Source: Bacteroides salyersiae WAL 10018 = DSM 18765 = JCM 12988 | GTDB taxonomy: Bacteria > Bacteroidota > Bacteroidia > Bacteroidales > Bacteroidaceae | Length of the DNA stretch: 64,000 nucleotides | Direction of reading: 5' to 3' | Assembly: GCF_000381365.1 (NCBI RefSeq) | Contig: NZ_KB905467.1 | Span: 1,177,278-1,241,277, forward strand | Shown: piece after piece, positions 60,446 through 64,000 of the stretch | How positions within the stretch are numbered: position 1 is the first letter of the stretch | How the letters are laid out: each line of letters opens with the position of its first letter | Program-made: the position numbers and the translations under genes | The notes under the pieces: generated by a model | The model's input: only the letters and a program-made list of their open reading frames with translations | Databases searched by the model: none | Told to the model about the DNA's origin: nothing

Positions 60446-61498
60446 ATGGTGATAATGAGATGTAAACCATTGTATAGTATTATTTGTCTGTTGTTGGTAG
60501 CTTTCTTGTTTTCGTGTAGCAAAAATGCAGTTGAGTTTGATGAGCAGTTGTCCAATACCCGGGCTTTGCTTAGCATCGACTTGACACAGAATGCAGGCGA
60601 AGAACAGGTTGCTATTAAGACTGTACGGTTTGTCATATTCGGCAATGCGTCGAGTAGTATCCCGTATTTGGATGTCAATGAGTTTCACGAAGAAGCCACT
60701 CCACTCGAGACTACGGATATTAAAGCCGTTATCGAAGTGAAAGGCAACAGTGATATCATGGCAATTGTTATTGTGAACGAACCGGCCGGGCTTAAAAGCG
60801 ATCTTGATAATATTGGCAGTTTATCTGATCTGAAAAATATAGAGTTTACTATTGCTCAATTACTGAACAATAGTAAAGAAGAAATTGCTTTAATGCCTAT
60901 GACGGGAATAAAACAAGGTATATATGTAAAGCCTGGCGAGGCGGTTAATCCGGTAAGCATGACCGTGGAACGTGCCGTATCACGAGTGGATGTCTATCTT
61001 CAAGTCACGGATGGCGGAGCGCAGACGGGATATATTAATGGCAGTACTACAGTCACTATGCACAACCTTTCTCATGAGAGTGTTTTGGTGAATGGATTCG
61101 GAAATATGAAAGCAAATGCACTTCCGTTGGATAAGACATGGACAGCAGGTTCGAGCGATACATGGATATACTCATCTGCTGCTGATGCGAAAAACCGGAG
61201 ATTGCTTTGTTCATTCTATACCTCCGAGCGTGCTTTCACCGACTCCAATAAACCTACTATCAGCATGACGAATATCCGGAAAGGTGCACAGCCTACAGAT
61301 GTCATCGGAGTGACCCGGCAGGAGTTGGGACAGATTACACCTACCGGTGGTGGGCAGTCACAAGATTTTGAGGGATTTCAACGGAACAATGTATACCAGA
61401 TAACGGCTAAGGTAGGTAAACTGGGCATACAAATAGTGAGAGTATCGGTGGAGCCATGGGGTGATCCGAAAAATATAGACGTGGATGTGGAACTGTAA
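60446..61498 (+). CDS. Fimbrillin-type accessory (tip-like) subunit, lipoprotein
   Basis: 350 residues. Lipobox FSC with Cys24, then VEFDEQLSNTRALLSIDLTQ and IKTVRFVIFGNASS, VERAVSRVDVYLQVTD typical of fimbrillin beta domains. It ends VRVSVEPWGDPKNIDVDVEL. Position after the anchor suggests a Mfa3/Mfa4-like accessory or tip protein. Confidence 0.8.
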   Translation: MVIMRCKPLYSIICLLLVAFLFSCSKNAVEFDEQLSNTRALLSIDLTQNAGEEQVAIKTVRFVIFGNASSSIPYLDVNEFHEEATPLETTDIKAVIEVKGNSDIMAIVIVNEPAGLKSDLDNIGSLSDLKNIEFTIAQLLNNSKEEIALMPMTGIKQGIYVKPGEAVNPVSMTVERAVSRVDVYLQVTDGGAQTGYINGSTTVTMHNLSHESVLVNGFGNMKANALPLDKTWTAGSSDTWIYSSAADAKNRRLLCSFYTSERAFTDSNKPTISMTNIRKGAQPTDVIGVTRQELGQITPTGGGQSQDFEGFQRNNVYQITAKVGKLGIQIVRVSVEPWGDPKNIDVDVEL

Positions 61499-61546
61499 CA
61501 TACTGGCTGCTGATAGGTAAAGTTTTCATTCGGAAAAAGAAAAAAG

Positions 61547-63187
61547 ATGATAAAGTTAAGAAATGATAGTATCAAAACGATGATGATGGTAATCCTCTTT
61601 CCGGTTATTTTCTTTTCGTGCATCGAAGAGGAAATGACGTGTGAAAGGGTGCCAATGGCAGTGCATTATGTGGGCGCTGGCGGAAGTGTCGTGACCAGAG
61701 GTACGGAAATTTCTTCGGCAGACGATCTGAAAGGGACTAAATTCGGTTTGTTTGCTTCTTTGACACCGGCTTCTCTCGTTACGGAAACATACTTCAACGC
61801 GAGTGCCACAGTAAATGATAATTTGACGGCTACGATATCGCCGGGACAGTTTTGGCCAACCGTGCAGAGCTCCATGAAATTCTTTTCGTGGTATCCTTTT
61901 GATGGCGGCAACCACCCGATTGCCAACTTCGACAATCCTGCAGAGATGGTGTTGACATATAGTGCTTCTACTGATGCTGCTGCCCACAAGGATGTGATGG
62001 CAGGTGTGACACAGACATCTCAATGGGGTGCCGGTATAAATGTACATTTCTATCATACACTGACTAAAGTCTCCTTTACGTTCAAAAAGAAAGATCCGGC
62101 ACCCGAAGAGTTAATAATCGAAAAGATCCAGTTCCAAGGTGTGGGAGCAGAAGGGAAACTGACCGTACCCAGCATACCGACTGCAACAACAGAGAGTGGC
62201 AAACCTGCTTTTGTCTGGAACAATATCACTACGGGGACTGTAACTTCCGATCTGGCTTCTACCCCTACGGCTCAAAAAACGGTGGGTACAGTTGCTACTC
62301 AAATAGGTGACACGTTCTTTATGTTGCCTGCCGTTACCTTTTCGGATGCTGCTAAAATGATAGTCACCACCAATCATGGTATTCGGGAATTTCTGCTTAA
62401 GGATATTGCCGAAGCTGTTGGCAGCAAACATTCCTGGCAGTCGGGCGAGCACATTAACTATAATATGACAATGTCTAATGAAGAATATACGATAACCGCT
62501 ACCCCCTTACCATGGGAATGGGATGAAAACTCGGTAAATGTGATTTTCGACGGGCAGTATTACCTTAAGCTCTCACAAGGAAAAGTACGGTTGGGAGCCA
62601 ATGGAGCCACAGTAAATATAACTGCTGAAACAAATTATGATGCGGATCCGAATACCGGATATCCGGTAGGTGCATTACTCAATAAGACGGGGATGGCTAC
62701 GTGGGCTACGGTAACGATGGGTACTCCTACACTCTCGGGGACAGTGCGTACTTATGACATTACGGTTGTAATTCCTTCATACACAGCAGTTGCTACGGAA
62801 AAACGGGAGACACAATTTTATATTGATGCAGGTAATCTACACCACAAGATACTGCTGGAACAGTGGGGTGGCACCGGGGTATGGCTCACTTCAAGTGAAA
62901 CTTTGGATACCAATGATTTGGGAATCGGACTGACGAAACGGCGTGTACTTACCTTTACTTCGGGCAATCCGGGAAATTGGACTTGGGAAGTAACCGGCGT
63001 ACAAGATCCTGATAAGATTCTGCTCAATTGGGATACGATGTTCGGATCAAAAGGTGGAAATGGCGGAGTAATCTATTTTTATTACAATGCCGGTACCAAG
63101 GAAGGCACAACTGCTACGCTGACAGTGAGTAATACGAATGGCGATAATCCGGATATAACGGTGACATTGGCCGTTCCGCAGTGGTAA
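61547..63187 (+). CDS. Fimbrillin-family lipoprotein, probable tip or adhesin subunit
   Basis: 546 residues. Lipobox FFSC with Cys25; LKGTKFGLFASLTPASL and QFWPTVQSSMKFFSWYPFDG are blocks of fimbrillin-like proteins. The C-terminal half (about 330-546) is rich in repeated beta-sheet phrases (GATVNITAETNYDADPN, TEKRETQFYIDAGNLHHKILL, EGTTATLTVSNTNGDNPDIT) resembling Ig-like adhesin domains. Unlike the previous three products it does not end in the PW tail. A tip adhesin role is inferred. Confidence 0.75.
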   Translation: MIKLRNDSIKTMMMVILFPVIFFSCIEEEMTCERVPMAVHYVGAGGSVVTRGTEISSADDLKGTKFGLFASLTPASLVTETYFNASATVNDNLTATISPGQFWPTVQSSMKFFSWYPFDGGNHPIANFDNPAEMVLTYSASTDAAAHKDVMAGVTQTSQWGAGINVHFYHTLTKVSFTFKKKDPAPEELIIEKIQFQGVGAEGKLTVPSIPTATTESGKPAFVWNNITTGTVTSDLASTPTAQKTVGTVATQIGDTFFMLPAVTFSDAAKMIVTTNHGIREFLLKDIAEAVGSKHSWQSGEHINYNMTMSNEEYTITATPLPWEWDENSVNVIFDGQYYLKLSQGKVRLGANGATVNITAETNYDADPNTGYPVGALLNKTGMATWATVTMGTPTLSGTVRTYDITVVIPSYTAVATEKRETQFYIDAGNLHHKILLEQWGGTGVWLTSSETLDTNDLGIGLTKRRVLTFTSGNPGNWTWEVTGVQDPDKILLNWDTMFGSKGGNGGVIYFYYNAGTKEGTTATLTVSNTNGDNPDITVTLAVPQW

Positions 63188-63222
63188 ATGATAGGTTACG
63201 CTTTAAGAAAAGGAGACGAATT

Positions 63223-64000
63223 ATGATGAAATATATATCTTTAGTACTCAATAGAAGTTTTCTTCTATACACTTTGGTAGCAGCAATTTGGCTCACCGGT
63301 TGTGTAGAAGAAGAGTATACGAATTCTCCTAAAGGGACCGGCGTCAATATCCCGTTTGCTCTAACGATTCCCGACGTAGATATCCCCTCTCCCATTTCCC
63401 GTTCAATGACGGGAGCGGCCGGAGGATACAGAGAAGACGAGATAAAGAATGTAGACGTTCTGGTGTTCGAAGAGTCGGAAAACACCCCCGGACAGTATTT
63501 GTTTATGGAATGGAAGCCCGTCAGCACTAATATTACACAAACATTGGATGGTGGTACCTCTGCGGCAGAATTTTCTGTTGCGCTTACTCCTACTTCCAGG
63601 CCCACTTACGTTGTGCTACTTGCTAACAGACCACTCGGCACTGCAGCATATGAAAATATCTTGAAAGGTTTTGTGAAAGGATCAACAACGAAAGCTGCTG
63701 CAATGGCGCAGATGATTCATAGCGGTGATCCTACGCAATGGCCGGCCGACGGGCCGAATGACAACGGTAAATATCTGCCGATTCCCATGTATGGAGAGGT
63801 AAAGGTGTCGAAACTTGCCTATGCTGTCTCTATACCCGATATCAATATGAAACGGATGTTGGCACGTATTGACATTGCCAATTCCGTATCGAATTTCACA
63901 GTGGAAGAAGTATATCTTGTCAATTATAATAATGCCGGATATTTGTCTCCGGTATGGGATGCAAACGGAGTGGTAGATGTTGCAGCAGATGATCTTAATA
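63223..64000 (+). CDS. Fimbrillin-family lipoprotein, partial (runs off the window)
   Basis: At least 259 residues, no stop before the window edge. AGGAG (63211-63215) stands just upstream, unusually SD-like for this genome. Lipobox WLTGC gives Cys27. VNIPFALTIPDVDIPSP, IKNVDVLVFEESENTPG and PIPMYGEVKVSKLAYAVS with ARIDIANSVSNFTVEEVYLVN place it among fimbrial minor subunits. Confidence 0.8.
   Translation, partial: MMKYISLVLNRSFLLYTLVAAIWLTGCVEEEYTNSPKGTGVNIPFALTIPDVDIPSPISRSMTGAAGGYREDEIKNVDVLVFEESENTPGQYLFMEWKPVSTNITQTLDGGTSAAEFSVALTPTSRPTYVVLLANRPLGTAAYENILKGFVKGSTTKAAAMAQMIHSGDPTQWPADGPNDNGKYLPIPMYGEVKVSKLAYAVSIPDINMKRMLARIDIANSVSNFTVEEVYLVNYNNAGYLSPVWDANGVVDVAADDLN

Overview
The window is a stretch of a Bacteroides-type chromosome. 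The evidence is the recurring -7 promoter element TAnnTTTG (several with TTTG or TTTA upstream at the -33 position), start codons without Shine-Dalgarno sequences, and typical families (DUF4296, DUF1062, RteC, DUF3575/DUF3868, Mfa1/Mfa2-like fimbrial lipoproteins, an exported bile-salt-hydrolase-like enzyme, a Nudix-type sugar regulator). The content fits the thetaiotaomicron/ovatus/fragilis group, but I cannot fix the species. No rRNA, tRNA, intact insertion sequence, prophage or CRISPR array was found.

Layout. 1-7200: housekeeping genes, mostly on the minus strand (BlaI-type repressor, SpoU rRNA methylase, DUF4296 lipoprotein with lspA, DksA-like protein, ileS). 7400-12550: DUF2776 membrane protein, exported choloylglycine-hydrolase-family enzyme, RRM protein, 2-Cys peroxiredoxin, acetyltransferase-nitrilase fusion. 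12760-18160: a xylose operon transcribed leftward in the order Nudix regulator, xylulokinase, xylose isomerase, xylose/H+ symporter, with a near-ideal promoter. 18500-22360: a sparsely coding region holding a small membrane protein preceded by a promoter-structured RNA-terminator unit, a Crp-like regulator, an acyltransferase, and 1.4 kb without a convincing gene but rich in hairpins and a 22-bp-period repeat. 22360-26400: accessory genes (HxlR regulator with divergent exported arginase-like protein, DUF1062, an orphan RteC with a gene remnant). 26960-29520: thiD, fabD, cold-shock-domain gene. 29880-32594: a lone 904-residue helicase with a HEPN-like RNase motif at its N-terminus, the best candidate for an undescribed defence or RNA-processing factor. 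32870-41860: zinc ribbon protein, PAP2 phosphatase, glutamine synthetase, DUF169, MFS exporter, SanA-like protein, hybrid-less PAS histidine kinase, DUF3788, ECF S-component plus phosphoribosyltransferase. 41940-53220: DUF362/ferredoxin pair, patatin, oxidoreductase, cytoplasmic alpha-amylase, pabB/pabC, DUF2461, YhcH, glgB. 53365-54100: TPR protein. 55250-64000: a type V pilus (Mfa-like) operon that runs off the right edge.

Functional links. The xyl genes form one catabolic and uptake unit with its own regulator. The amylase and branching enzyme point to alpha-glucan/glycogen turnover. pabB and pabC overlap and supply p-aminobenzoate. The pilus operon pairs two outer-membrane or OmpA-like proteins with one major and at least four accessory fimbrillin lipoproteins, three of which share a C-terminal PW signature.

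Most product names rest on motifs read by eye in the translated sequence. RNA structures were paired by hand and not energy-minimised.
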